From Leptodactylus fallax (taxonomy: Eukaryota; Chordata; Amphibia; Anura; Leptodactylidae): DNA of 64,000 bases. This document shows positions 1 to 10,745 of this stretch, piece by piece; the first letter of the stretch is position 1; every line of letters starts with the position of its first letter. The position numbers were made by a program, and so were the translations under genes. The DNA is taken from contig CAMRHE010000502.1 in the NCBI GenBank assembly GCA_947044405.1, positions 248,001 through 312,000 of the forward strand, read 5' to 3'. Below the pieces are notes generated by a model. The model searched no databases, had not been told where the DNA came from, and saw only the letters and a program-made list of their open reading frames with translations.

Positions 1-50
1 TAAGTCTCAATCAACAACCCATCGTAGTAACCTCGTTCCCATACCTAACC

Positions 51-375
51 TCAAAAGACATCCAGGATCGTCTTGAAAGTCAATAAATTAACAATCACAA
101 CATCGAGGGCAGAGAGATCCACAGTCTCTCTGCTCTTACAGTGAAGATTCCACATCTGTGATTCATGAACAGTTATTTTTCTTAGATTGCCCCTTACCCC
201 TGTTTTTTCCCCAAATGAAACAAATCCAAGTTTGATATCCAGTCTTGGTTGTTCAGTCCCCCCATTCTCTTCCCCTGGCTGCCCTCCAGTGCACACACTC
301 TAGTTCATTTGTGACCTTCTTATTTATAGGTGCCCAAAATTGTACATAATATTCCCTGTGTGGCCTGACTAGTCA
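51..375 (-). repeat. 3' remnant of a CR1/jockey-like LINE
   Basis: Read on the minus strand this resembles the reverse-transcriptase C-terminal tail that recurs at 10018-10745, 18290-19735 and 20960-21710. It shows a degraded version of the segment ending in an FFTVRA-like and WNSLP-like stretch. Frames are broken, so it is a dead fragment. It lies upstream (minus-strand sense) of where another OR would start beyond the window edge, the same position such fragments hold next to OR-A and OR-B. Family assignment rests on the tail motif only. Confidence 0.5.
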
Positions 376-379
376 TTTG

Positions 380-1320
380 TAAAGAGAAAATTATATGTTA
401 GTATTATACTGTATGTAAGGCCTTAATTATAATACATTTCCAGTAGGTTCAGTATAAACAGTTTAATCTATCCAGTATAATTTAGTATAATGTTTAGTAA
501 GGAACCTTTATGTCATTGGTCCAGGTTAATGAAATTTCATGGACGCCACACTGGAGATGAATCAAATATGATATTTCTCCTTTTTGCAAATATTGTGTGA
601 ATATCAAGATATTTTTCTCTATTATATGTGGTCGAGCCAAATGAAATTTAAGAAAAATAAGAAGTCTCCATCAATGGTTTCTTGATCAGGATTAGGTCCT
701 ATAATATTGTCTAAAAATAATATGCACATATGAATATTTCCTTACCTTTCCTCTTGGCCAGACAAGTTATTTTTACAGGGCAATATGTGATATTGTATCC
801 CAAATTGATATTCTTTACATGCCTATGTGTGGCTGTCCATTGTTTGTATTGTGAATTTTAGATTGTCAAGAGTTTTGTTACTATGTTGTGATGTGTCAAA
901 TGGATTTCATGAGAAATTGGAGTCCTTAGGAAATTTAAGCTAAGGTGGACCCATCTGTAGACACTGACGTCCGATTGGAAATATAAACTTTAAAAAAATT
1001 GAAAGGTTAATTTAAAAAAAAACCAAAAAATAAAAAAAAAAAAAATCCAGCAACAAAAAACACACCCCCTTGTCTCTTCTATCATTAAATATTCTTCAGC
1101 CTGATGTAATGTTTGTACTTGGCCGCTCTTTTTATAGATTAATGACATACAATGACACACAATATTGGTATCATGGGAAATCCAAGGTGGAAACCATGTG
1201 GGAGATTTAACAGTGTAAATAAATTTCTATTATAATTGGTCTTCATGGAATTGTTGTTACTGTCATTCTAATTATGTAGTAAATGTCTCTTCATTATGAA
1301 ACATTTCCATTACCTAAGTA
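380..1320 (-). other. Inverted copy of an OR-A/OR-B-type 5' flank
   Basis: The reverse complement aligns by eye with the sequence upstream of OR-A (10790-11620) and OR-B (19740-20960). Shared blocks include the one around the ATTACATCAGGCTGAAG string, the block with the cacatggtttccaccttgga-like string, and a TTAACCTGGACCAAT block. The matching coding region would lie left of position 1. It is probably the promoter side of a further receptor copy in the opposite orientation. No coding capacity was seen. Confidence 0.6.
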
Positions 1321-1340
1321 CAGACATTCAATAATAATAT

Positions 1341-1541
1341 CAAGGAGAGCTGTGTGAGGAAGAAGTACATGGGAGAGTGGAAGGATCTGCTGTAGGACAC
1401 CACCAGGATGATGAGGAGGTTTCCACATACGGTTACACAGAAATGGCCAGAAAAATAAGAAACAAGAAAATACTTACAGTCTGGAAATCCTGAAATACAA
1501 AAAGAAGTATCACAGTGACCAAGCTATTTGTTATTTTTCAT
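1341..1541 (-). pseudogene. Truncated olfactory receptor fragment
   Basis: The reverse complement from 1541 starts with an ATG in the same context as OR-A and OR-B (ATAAAATAAC before the ATG). It follows their first ~67 codons through TM1 and the start of TM2, with recognisable CGNLLIILVVSYS-like and HSPMYFFLTQLS-like segments. The homology stops at about 1341, where it runs directly into 5'-flank-type sequence of another copy. There is an early in-frame stop after five codons and a frame change, so it cannot encode a receptor. It is a relic of a tandem duplication or unequal crossover in the opposite orientation to the main cluster. Confidence 0.8.
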
Positions 1542-1850
1542 GTTATTTTATATTCTAAATGACTTAACAGCAAATGTCAAATCGTAGAAGGTAGAAACAA
1601 AGTAAAAAAAGAAAAAAGTTCATTAAAAGTAAATCTAAATGAAATTAAATCTAACAATTTCTGGTTAACTCTACTACAGTGAGAGTGACAGTGACGGCTT
1701 TCTGTCTACCGCTAACAACTACACCAGTAGGCTCCATATTTATTATGCTTAAAAGGCACCAACAGCTCTTTGCAGGTATTGTCATCACTTACTGTCTCAA
1801 GTAGGGCTCACAACCTAAATAACCTTTCAGTATGTGTTTGGGAAGAACAA

Positions 1851-1932
1851 AGAAGCTCCATACAGGTGTTGTCCTCGGATGTATTTGAACCTAGGACTCC
1901 AGCGCTGTAACCACTGAGCCACCATACTAACC
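1851..1932 (-). repeat. tRNA-like SINE head fragment
   Basis: On the minus strand the segment has an A-box-like TGGCTCAGTGG and a B-box-like GGTTCAAATAC with tRNA-like spacing. This resembles tRNA-derived SINE heads common in lower vertebrates. It is too degraded and short to be a functional tRNA. Confidence 0.45.
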
Positions 1933-1941
1933 AATGAACCA

Positions 1942-2699
1942 CTAAGCTGCTCTGATCTCATGGGTATGGTAATGATTATGTTTTTTTGTTTTTTTTTAGA
2001 TTTCAGTAAATCCAAAACTTCTGGGATTTGTCCCACATGAATCTCTCAAATGACAGTCACCATTTTACTCATAAGAAAAAGACAGATAAGAAGGATCACA
2101 TGATCTCAGGTGGTGGATGGGCGGGCTTCCCCATATTGCCTTGCATCCATCATGAGGGACTAAAGGTGTGTGAGTCCCTGATGACTCAGTGGAGGAATCA
2201 GCCCCCCAAAACAGATAATTGTTGGACTGCATGCTAAAAAGCATTTGCTTCTTCTGATATTACCATGTGTATGGACACCAACTTCATTTTTTCGATTTTA
2301 AAAAGTGTAAACAATCCTCCAGTGTGTTATTGTACAGGTTCTTTGTTACCTCGAGGTACCATCTGTTTACCGTAGCCTTATCTGCTGCTGTCACTAATAC
2401 TATTTTGGTGTTAAAAAGTAATGAAGGGGTTAGATAGAATCCTAGGAGTCCTCAACATGCCCTCCTTCATTCCAAATTTATTTGGACCAAATCGACAGCC
2501 AAGTCGAATCAGATTCAATACAAATTTCAGAAGTTCACTCATCTCTAGTTCATCTGTTTGATGAAGAGCACTGTGCGAGACGTGTCATGACCACACAAAA
2601 ATCCATATGCGATGGATTCCCCACGATTGTCTTCTCTTCTGTGTCTTCTGGTAGATTAAACTTTTAAGATAGACCCAGCTTGTTTGATATACCCACTGG
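1942..2699. other. Intergenic; partial dispersed repeat
   Basis: No gene is recognised. The part at 2100-2230 shares a block (gggcttccccatattgcctt) with 50180-50330, so it is probably a dispersed repeat fragment. The short open frames here have no recognisable domains. Confidence 0.4.
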
Positions 2700-2906
2700 A
2701 TGACTGTTATTGAATACTTATTTTCCACCATAATTTGCAAATAAATTCTTAAAAAATCAGACAATGTGATTTTCTGGATTAGTTTTCTCATTTTGTCTCT
2801 CATAGTTGAGGTCTACCTATGATGACAATTACAGGCCGGCCTCATCTTTTTAAGTGGGAGAACTTGCACAATTGGTGGCTGACTAAATACTTTTTTCCCC
2901 CACTGT
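2700..2906. mobile_element. Terminal fragment of a Tc1-like element
   Basis: The segment ends in ACTTTTTTCCCCCACTGT preceded by a long AT-rich untranslated stretch, which I recognise as the right end of a Tc1-like family widespread in fish and frogs. No transposase coding sequence remains and no matching left end was seen. It abuts a (TA)n tract, consistent with TA target preference. Confidence 0.55.
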
Positions 2907-2907
2907 G

Positions 2908-2908
<1 letters not shown>

Positions 2909-2951
<43 letters not shown>
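2909..2951. repeat. (TA)n microsatellite
   Basis: About 21 uninterrupted TA units directly follow the Tc1-like terminal fragment. Confidence 0.95.
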
Positions 2952-2958
<7 letters not shown>

Positions 2959-3186
2959 TTATAGTGATTTGGTGACCTTGCTATTCTTAAAGAAACAGCG
3001 CTGGCAGGAGGAGATGGGGCACGAGGAGCTTGGCTAATTATCTAATTTGCATAATGGATAAAAATACTTTTCTAAGTTATAGAAAAAGTGTTGCAATGAC
3101 AGACAGTGTTTGACAACAGGTGAGATGCTCTGCCAGGGCCTGGTGATGGTTTATGGGGCAAAATCATAGTGATGGTTTCCACTTAA

Positions 3187-4075
3187 CAACAGAGATGGGT
3201 GAACCTCATGAGATTTATTTTGCGAGTATTCCTGAGACTGGCCCACCAGATTCATTTTGGACTGACTCAGAAGAGCTATTATTGTATTGTCTTCAGAGGC
3301 CCAGTGATGGTGTGGAAAAATAAGTAGTCATACTCACCTTCTTCTGGGTACCCTTGTGGCGTTCTGAGGTCTCTCCCATCCATCTTCCAGACTCCGGTGT
3401 GACATCAGGCCTAAGTGGTCTCAGAGGTCTCAGAGGTCTCCCGGTGTCACTAACCTCACCCAGGAGGCTGGAAGATGCACAGGGAAGATCACCATACTTT
3501 GAGGTAATCAAGGAGAAGAAAGGTATGGTAAGTATGACTATTGACTTATTTAGGTGAGTATTGACAACTGAGTATGACTATTCATTTACTAACCAAGAGA
3601 TGGACAAGCCTTGTGAGTTTCATTTCTTGAATAGTTGTAAAGTGCACCCGACAGTTTATTTTCTGAACCAAAAGTGTTTTACTTTGGATCTCTTGAGATC
3701 CCAGGGTATAATAATTGGAGGCTCAGGGGGTGTAGAAAAACAATAAACAATGATACTCCCCTCCCCACTCCTGGGCTCCGTCTGGGAGCATTCACTGGAT
3801 AAAGCAAGGGAGCCCAAGAGAGGTGAGGGGAGGTCAGTATCAGTATTTATTATTTTACCACTTCTCCACTGAGTCTCTGCTTATTATGGTATAGGGTTTG
3901 AAGAGATTCTGGAGTATAATAGTGATTCATGGGTGGCGAACTCCAAAAATCTCTGGTTCTCCCAATCCCGAAATTTTTGGAAAATTTGTAATAAACTCAC
4001 CTTGTTACAACTGGTTAGCTCTTCTTTAGCTGATAGCCCTTGGTTTCTTTTAGCTTTAGGTTATTTGAATAAAGT
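3187..4075. repeat. Copies of a foldback repeat family (family A)
   Basis: This stretch holds partial copies in both orientations of a dispersed family. Its hallmark is a short palindrome around TATTATACTCTGGG(A/G)TCTC, followed by GAGGCC and a TACTCACCT-like block. Related copies lie near 28740, 30740, 32690, 41130, 45270, 49980 and 63715. The two opposite halves suggest a long-terminal-inverted-repeat MITE. No protein is encoded. Confidence 0.6.
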
Positions 4076-4597
4076 CTGAAGAGTCCTGTAACTGAGTTAC
4101 ATGACAGTTATTGTTGCTTATGATCTGTACTCTGCTGTGACTGGCTGTTCAAGGACTGATCACCACCCAAATGGAGAGAGTTTCCCTCATATGACCGGTT
4201 GCTCTTTATAAAAAGTGGGAACAGATTTAGTGCCACCTCAACTAGGACAGTCAAGGCCAGGCAATGAATGAAGCAGTCGAGCAGGATGATGATGAGATGC
4301 CTTATTTTTAGAAGAGCAGGTTACCATAAATTCCTAGACATCACAAAACATACAGATGTGTCCTCCGTTACCCATACACTTAGCTGGACATGTCCAGATA
4401 TGTGTATCACAAGTAAAGCAGCTTTTCTAAACACAACAACTGATCTGCTAACTATCCCATTTGTATCTATAGGTGAGCGCCCAGTGGGGGAGGAGAAATT
4501 GCGGCATTACACGACTTTTGTTAGCATGTTGTGATATTATATTGAATTGACAAATTGGAATCCTTAACTAAACTGGAAATAAGTTAAGTGTGGAGTG
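4076..4597. other. Dispersed repeat also found near OR genes
   Basis: From about 4330 the sequence matches 27160-27400 by eye (shared CCCAGTG.GGGAGG and ATATTGTATTGAATTG-like blocks). In reverse complement it matches 11150-11420 and 28170-28360. It is a repeat of roughly 260 bp, or an orphan OR-flank piece, and is the target of the Tc1 insertion at 4600. No gene was seen. Confidence 0.5.
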
Positions 4598-4599
4598 TA

Positions 4600-6166
4600 C
4601 AGTCATGGCCAAAAGTTTTGAGAATGACACAAATATTATATTTTCACATGATCTGCTGCCCTCTGGTTTTTATGTGTGTTTGTCAGATGTTTTTATCACA
4701 TACAGAAATATAATTGCATTCATATTATGAGTAACAGAAGCTTATATTGACAGTTAGAATGAGTTAATGCAGCAAGTCAATATTTGCAGTGTTGACCCTT
4801 CTTCTTCAGGACCTCTGCAATTCTCCCTGGCATGCTCTCAATCAACTTCTGGACCAAATCCTGACTGATAGCAGTCCATTCTTGCAGAATCAATGCTTTC
4901 ATTTTGTCTGAATTTGTTGGTTTTTGTTTGTCCACCCATCTCTTGATGATTGACCACAAGTTCTCAATGGGATTAAGATCTGGGGAGTTTCCAGGCCATG
5001 GACCCAAAATCTCTATGTTTTGTTCCCTGAGCCATTTAGTTATCACCTTTGCTTTATGGCAAGGTTCTCCATCATGCTGGAAAAGGCATTGTTGAGCGCC
5101 AAACTGCTCTTGGACGGTTGGGAGAAGTTGCTCTTGGAGGACATTCTGGTACCATTCTTTATTCATGGCTGTGTTTTTAGGCAAGACTGTGAGAGAGCCG
5201 ATTCCCTTGGCTGAGAAGCAACCCCACACATGAATGGTTTCAGGATGCTTTACAGTTGGCATTAGACAAGACTGGTGGTAGCTCTCACCTCTTCTTCTCC
5301 GAATAAGCTGTTTTCCAGATGTTCCAAACAATCGAAAAGGGGATTCATCAGAGAAAATGACTTTACCCCAGTCCTCAGCAGTCCACTCCCTGTACCTTTT
5401 GCAGAATATCAGTCTGTCCCTGATGTTTTTTCTGGAGAGAAGTGGCTTCTTTGCTGCCCTCCTTGAGACCAGGCCTTGCTCCAAGAGTCTCCGCCTCACA
5501 GTGCGTGCAGATGCACTCACACCTGCCTGCTGCCATTCCTCAGCAAGCTCTGCACTGCTGGTAGCCCGATCCCGCAGCTGAAACACTTTTAAGAGACGGT
5601 CCTGCCGCTTGCTGGTCTTTCTTGGGCGCCCTGGAGCCTTTTTGGCACCAATGGAACCTCTCTCCTTGAAGTTCTTGATGATGCGATAGATTGTTGACTG
5701 AGGTGCGATCTTTCTAGTTGCAATACTCTTCCCAGTTAGGCCATTTTTGTGCAGTGCAATGATGACTGCACGTGTTTCTTTAGAGATAACCATGGTTAAC
5801 AGAAGAGAAACAATGATGGCAAGCACCAGCCTCCTTTTAAAGTGTCCAGTGGTGTCATTCTTACTTAATCATGACAGATTGATGTCCAGCCCTGTCCTCA
5901 TCAACACCCACACCTGTGTTAATGGAGCAATCACTGAAACGATGTTAGGTGGTCCTTTTAAGGCAGGGCTGCAATGATGTTGAAATGTGTTTTGGGGGAT
6001 AAAGTTCATTTTCTATGCAAATATTGACTTTGCAAGTAATTGCTGTTAAGCTGATCACTCTTTATAACATTCTGGAGTATATGCAAATTGCCATTAGAAA
6101 AACTGAAGCAGTAGACTTTGTAAAAATTAATATTTGTATCATTCTCAAAACTTTTGGCCATGACTG
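4600..6166 (-). mobile_element. Full-length Tc1-like (DD35E) transposon, copy 1
   Basis: The element is 1567 bp, flanked by TA at 4598-4599 and 6167-6168. Both ends begin CAGTCATGGCCAAAAGTTTT, and the outer inverted repeat is about 39 bp with one mismatch. An inner repeat related to GCAAGTCAATATTTGCA at 4772-4788 recurs inverted at 6016-6033, giving an IR/DR-type end. It carries one open transposase on the minus strand. Its length equals that of copy 2 at 12630-14196, indicating recent activity of the family. Confidence 0.95.
4777..5793 (-). CDS. Tc1-like DDE transposase, copy 1
   Basis: This is a cut-and-paste transposase that would act in the nucleus on the element's own inverted repeats and insert at TA. 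The first ATG in the frame is at 5793, giving 338 residues, the usual Tc1 size. The frame stays open further upstream but only from a GTG. An N-terminal paired-like helix-turn-helix region (about residues 5-110) includes a GRPRK hook. The catalytic triad by my count is D149 (FSDES), D241 (QHDG) and E277 (NPIENLW), with 35 residues between the last two. Copy 2 differs at five residues. One of these, Glu for Ala two residues after the second Asp, lies next to the active site and could weaken activity. No frameshift or stop interrupts it. Confidence 0.93.
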   Translation of the reverse strand: MVISKETRAVIIALHKNGLTGKSIATRKIAPQSTIYRIIKNFKERGSIGAKKAPGRPRKTSKRQDRLLKVFQLRDRATSSAELAEEWQQAGVSASARTVRRRLLEQGLVSRRAAKKPLLSRKNIRDRLIFCKRYREWTAEDWGKVIFSDESPFRLFGTSGKQLIRRRRGESYHQSCLMPTVKHPETIHVWGCFSAKGIGSLTVLPKNTAMNKEWYQNVLQEQLLPTVQEQFGAQQCLFQHDGEPCHKAKVITKWLREQNIEILGPWPGNSPDLNPIENLWSIIKRWVDKQKPTNSDKMKALILQEWTAISQDLVQKLIESMPGRIAEVLKKKGQHCKY

Positions 6167-6168
6167 TA

Positions 6169-6650
6169 GGGACAAGCAGAAGAGAATGGCACATGACTAA
6201 AAATAATAATAATTACATTAAAGCCAAAAAAAAGTCTCATTTTAGATAATGCAATCAACAAACTACATGAATGAACATACCATTTTAGAATAATACAATG
6301 TGACTAGAGCTAGGTGAACAGGTTCTTAAATTTTTCAAAAGTTTTGGTTTCAAACCAAAACTTTTACAATTTGTTTCAGGTGAACTGGCAGAAATGTGCT
6401 CCGCCATGTGAAACAGAAGGAAAACAGCAGAGAAGAGGAGGATCACATGGGCTGTGTGACTTGGGTGGGCTTTTGCCATTATGACCTGACAGCCTCTCAC
6501 CAATAATGAGTGGTGGGTGGAGAGAGCAGAGCGATGATGTCATATACACTATATAAGATTATGCACAGAGAGGATCCTTATTGGAAAGACAGATCTCAGC
6601 TAGTCAGGATAGTGGGAAGAAATGACAAATTCTGCTGTACTACAGATATA
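6169..6650. other. Intergenic with a perfect short hairpin
   Basis: No gene is recognised. A perfect palindrome with 14-bp arms and a 1-base centre lies at 6337-6365 (AAAAGTTTTGGTTT and its complement). It is probably part of an unidentified MITE. Confidence 0.4.
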
Positions 6651-6744
6651 CAGCGGCATGCAAAAGTTTGGACACCCCTGGACAAAATGACTGTTAATGT
6701 GAACAGTTAAGCAAGTTGAAGATGAAATGATCTTTAAAAGTGCA
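6651..6744. mobile_element. Left end of a Tc1-like element, broken by an LTR
   Basis: The segment starts after TA with CAGCGGCATGCAAAAGTTTG, the start of a Tc1-like family known from fish and frogs. It continues about 94 bp before the solo LTR begins. Sequence after the LTR (7412 onward) is not a recognisable transposase, so only a terminal fragment remains. Confidence 0.55.
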
Positions 6745-7406
6745 TGTCAGGGTCTTGCCAGACGTAGCAATACCCTACACTACTGCAGCAGTCTGGGAGG
6801 AAGGACAGAGACAAGTGAGCCCTAATCTCACACCAGCCACTGACCCTTCCTATTGCCTCAGTTACCCTAAACGGTAAAAGGACAACCTGAAGACGAGCCC
6901 TATACTGAGTAAGTGAGCACACAGAACACAGACAAAACAAACGACAAAAAGAGAGGTCAGGAAGCCAAGGGTTCAGTAATAGACAAGCAATGCAGTACAG
7001 AATCAAAATCCATGAGAATAGTCACAAGGCAAGCCAAAGGTCAGAGAATCAGGTAACAAAGCAGCAAAGGATATAACAAAGAGAGCAGGTAACAAAGAGA
7101 CAAGAGTGCAATACCAGCGATCATATGAGGGCTGACAACCTGTTTATAGAAAGTCTGGGCCAGTCCCAGACTGGGTTGGTGGACAGGCTGTCAATCACAC
7201 AGGCAAGGCTAAGATTAACTATTAGTGGAACAGAGAAAACCAAGGTGAAGGAAACGGGTGGGGATGAAAATCAATTACGTTGTCTAGGACAGTGTTCAGA
7301 CTGAGCAACAAGAAACCTACACAAGGAACCAAACTGAACACGCCTCCTTCGCCACAGCGTGCGAGTGGAGGGTGGCGCCGAGACCCGAACAGGCAGAGAC
7401 GTTACA
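6745..7406. mobile_element. Solo LTR, family 1, copy 1
   Basis: The 662-bp segment starts TGTCAGGG and ends GACGTTACA, with the 5-bp target duplication GTGCA at 6740-6744 and 7407-7411. It aligns over its whole length with 15285-15959, including the shared end GAACAGGCAGAGACGTTACA. TG...CA ends plus a perfect 5-bp duplication identify a solo LTR left by LTR-LTR recombination. No internal retroviral genes are present, and orientation is not proven. Confidence 0.85.
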
Positions 7407-7411
7407 GTGCA

Positions 7412-8405
7412 TTTTTTTTTTACATAAAGTCTGTGCAAGCTTTGGCAGTCCTTTGAGTGTCAAGTTAAATCTTTAAATCTCTTTTTGTTAACCACAGTAG
7501 TGCATTCTGTTATTCACACAAAATATTTTTCTGACCTGCAGCCACCCTTTGTGTAGGTCACATTTACCTGAAAGTTTTGCATACCGTACACATACATATT
7601 TTTGTAGACCACATTTAACAGAAAATTTTGAATACCATTCACACAGTAATTTCTTGCAGTTACGTGTCACTTGTGTAAGCCTGAGTACTACATGATAAAT
7701 ATATCTGTCTGGAGCATGGGGCAGGTGATGCTCCATGACAAATATATTTGTGTCATCACTGTCAGTGTACCCACACAATCACCATCAGGAGCTGAAACGC
7801 AGTTGGGTTCTTGCCACAATTATTGGGATGGATAACTCTGAGCCACGGCAATTTAACCCTTTGCATGCAAAGGTCAATAGCAACCTTGGCATGTAAAAAG
7901 ATTAGACCGAGGGAAGTAATTCGCGATCACATGGTGCCAAGGGGTTGCCATGGCAGCTGTTTGCCTAGTAGAGAATCCTATTAGGCCAAGCAAGAGGCTG
8001 AATATCAGTGTTACATTAACATGTATAATACCCTGCAATACAGAAGAATTGCAGGGTGTTATACAAGCAACCAAGAGATCGCAGGTTCAAGCTCTCTAAA
8101 AAAAAATGTGAAATTAATTAAATTAATAAATAAAATGTTTAAATAAATATATTTTTAAAAGAAAAAAAAACATTAAACATATCACAATTTTTCCCTAACA
8201 CACAACTTTATTATGGTTGAAAATAAAATAATAAGTAAACCAGCACATAGTGCACTCATGGAGCAGTCTCCAAGTAAATGTATGACTGACCAAATAGGTC
8301 TGCACTTTACGATAATACAGGATTTATCAGAGCAGTGAAATATGGCGACTACTGGTGTAGAGTTCATTACAATAGAAAGAAGACTATTAACTGATAACAT
8401 AGTTA
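7412..8405. other. OR-A distal flank with dispersed repeats
   Basis: No gene is seen. The block at 7660-7735 recurs at 18216-18290 (shared GAGCATGGGGCAGGT), so it belongs to the duplicated unit containing OR-A and OR-B. A repeat beginning TTAACCCTTTGCATGC lies at about 7856-8110, followed by A-rich sequence. Confidence 0.45.
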
Positions 8406-10015
8406 CTGTGCCTTGCGAAAGTATTTGGCCCCCTTGAACTTTTCAACCTTTTGCCACATTTCAGGCTTTAAACATAAGGATATAAAATTTTAATTTTTTG
8501 GTGAAGAATCAACAACAAGTGGGACACAATTGTGAAGTGGAACGAAATTTATTGGTTATTTTAAACTTTTGTAAAAAATAAAAAACTGAAAAGTGGGGCG
8601 TGCAATATTATTCGGCCCCTTTACTTTCAGTGCAGCAAACTCACTCCAGAAGTTCAGTGAGGATCTCTGAATGATCCGATGTTGTCCTAAATGACTGATG
8701 ATGATAAATATAATCCACCTGTGTGTACAAGTCTCCGTATAAATGCTCCTGCTCTGTGATAGTCTCAGGGTTCTGTTTAAAGCGCAGAGAGCATCATGAA
8801 GACCAAGGAACACACCAGGCAGGTCCGTGATACTGTTGTGGAGAAGTTTAAAGCCGGATTTGGATACAAAAAGATTTCCCAAACTTTAAACATCCCAAGG
8901 AGCACTGTGCAAACGATCATATTGAAATGGAAGGAGTATCAGACGACTGCAAATCTACCAAGACCCGGCCGTCCCTCTAAACTTTCATCGCAAACAAGGA
9001 GAAGACTGATCAGAGATGCAGCCAAGAGGCCCATGATCACTCTGGATGAACTGCAGAGATCTACAGCTGAGGTGGGAGAGTCTGTCCATAGGACAACAAT
9101 CAGTCGTACACTGCACAAATCTGGCCTTTATGGAAGAGTGGCAAGAAGAAAGCCATTTCTCAAAGATAGCCATAAAAAGCCACCTGGGAGACACAGCAAA
9201 CATGTGGAAGAAGGTGCTCTGCTCAGATGAAACCAAAATCCAACTTTTTGGCCACAATGCAAAATGATATGTTTGGCGTAAAAGCAACACAGCTCATCCC
9301 CCTGAACACACCATCCCCACTGTCACACATGGTGGGGGCAGCATCATGGTTTGGGCCTGCTTATCTTCAGCAGGGACAGGGAAGATGGTTAAAATTGATG
9401 GGAAGATGGATGGAGCCAAATACAGGACCATTTTGGAAGAAAACCTGTTGGAGTCTGCAAAAGACCTGAGACTGTGACGGAGATTTATCTTCCAACAAGA
9501 CAATGATCCCAAACATAAAGCCAAATCTACAATGGAATGGTTCACAAATAAACGTATCCAGGTGTTAGAATGGCCAAGTCAAAGTCCAGACCTGAATCCA
9601 ATCGAGAATCTGTGGAAAGAGCTGAAAACTGCTGTTCACAAACGCTCTCCATCCAACCTCACTGAGCTCCAGCTGTTTTCCAAGGAAGAATGGGCAAGAA
9701 TTTCAGTCTCTCTATGTGCAAAACTGATAGAGACATACCTCAAGCGACTTGCAGCTGTAATCGCAGCAAAAGGTGGCGCTACAAAGTATTAACTTAAGGG
9801 GGCCGAATAATTTGGCACGCCCCACTTTTCAGTTTTTTATTTTTTTACAAAAGTTTAATATATCCAATAAATTTTCGTTCCACTTCACGATTGTGTCCCA
9901 CTTGTTGTTGATTCTTCACCAAAAAAATTAAAATTTTATATCCTTATGTTTGAAGCCTGAAATGTGGCAAAAGGTTGAAAAGTTCAAGGGGGCCGAATAC
10001 TTTCGCAAGGCAAAG
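8406..10015 (+). mobile_element. Decayed Tc1-like (DD34E) transposon
   Basis: The element is about 1610 bp, flanked by TA at 8404-8405 and 10016-10017. Its inverted ends carry GCCTTGCGAAAGTATT and its complement. Long internal inverted repeats (the CAACAAGTGGGACACAAT block) lie near both ends. The transposase frame is broken (see the pseudogene entry). It resembles a very widespread fish/frog family. It sits in the distal flank of OR-A. Confidence 0.92.
8796..9792 (+). pseudogene. Tc1-like DD34E transposase pseudogene
   Basis: The start ATG at 8796 opens an N-terminal HTH region of 144 codons that includes a PRPGRPSK hook. The frame then shifts near 9180, where a short segment seems missing. 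In the second frame TGA codons interrupt at 9265 and 9475. The catalytic regions are still readable: [17 protein letters not shown] and DLNPIENLW, with 34 residues between the last two acidic residues by my count. The C-terminus ends GGATKY at 9792. Two nonsense changes plus a frameshift make it inactive, and it is clearly older than the DD35E copies. Confidence 0.92.
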
Positions 10016-10017
10016 TA

Positions 10018-10745
10018 TATCTCTATATAAATCACTGGTACGGCCACACATAGACTATTGAAAACAATTTTGGGTCCCTGTGTACGAGAATGACATAACT
10101 GAACTAGACAGAGGGCAGAGAAGGCGACCAAGATTAATAGAAGAATGGGTGGATTAGAGGCCACATGCAGTTTAAATTATTGGATTTATTCAGTTGAGAA
10201 AAAAGACGTCTATGGAGAGACCTAATAACAATGTACAAATACATGAAGGGACAGCACAAATAATTTTCTAATGATCTTTTTACTCCTAGACCGGTGACAG
10301 TGACAAGGGGACATCATCTACTCCTAGGCCAGTGACAGTGACAAGGGGACATCCTTTACACTAAGAGGTGAGAACATTTCACCAGCATCATAGATGAGGA
10401 TTCTTTACTGTAAGAGCAGCAAGTCTGTGGAATTCACTGCCCAGGAAGTGGTGATGGTGCATTCATTGTGCAAGTTCAAGAAGGACCTGGACACCATTTT
10501 AGAAAGGAAAAATATTACAAGTTAAGGGTTTAAAATTTTTGATGAAGATAAGTTGATCCAGGGTTTTATACTGATTGCTAGATTTGTAATTGGGAAGGAA
10601 TTTTTTTCCCCTGACATGGGGCAATTGGCACCAGCCTTGTTATTTTATTACCTTCCTCTAGATCAACACTGTAGGGTTATAGGTTGGACTTGATAGATCT
10701 TTGTCTTCATCCAACCTCATCTACTTAGTTACTATGTCACTGTAG
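10018..10745 (+). repeat. CR1/jockey-like LINE 3' end
   Basis: A degraded frame reads GDLITMYKYMKGQ-like (10215-10255) followed by a TRGH region and a FFTVRA..LWNSLP-like region near 10395-10430. This is the C-terminal tail of CR1/jockey-type reverse transcriptases. The 3' untranslated part to about 10745 includes TGACATGGGGCAATTGGCAC and is repeated at 19520-19735. Two units of the 38-bp repeat amplified at 18432-19055 are visible at 10280-10345. Confidence 0.65.

Noticed and set aside
1851..1932. Functional tRNA gene
   Set aside because: The A/B-box-like motifs are degraded, there is no cloverleaf with an acceptor stem, and the context fits a SINE head.
4904..5581. Plus-strand frames inside the Tc1 copies (also 12934-14007)
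   Set aside because: They are antisense shadows of the transposase and are the same in both copies.
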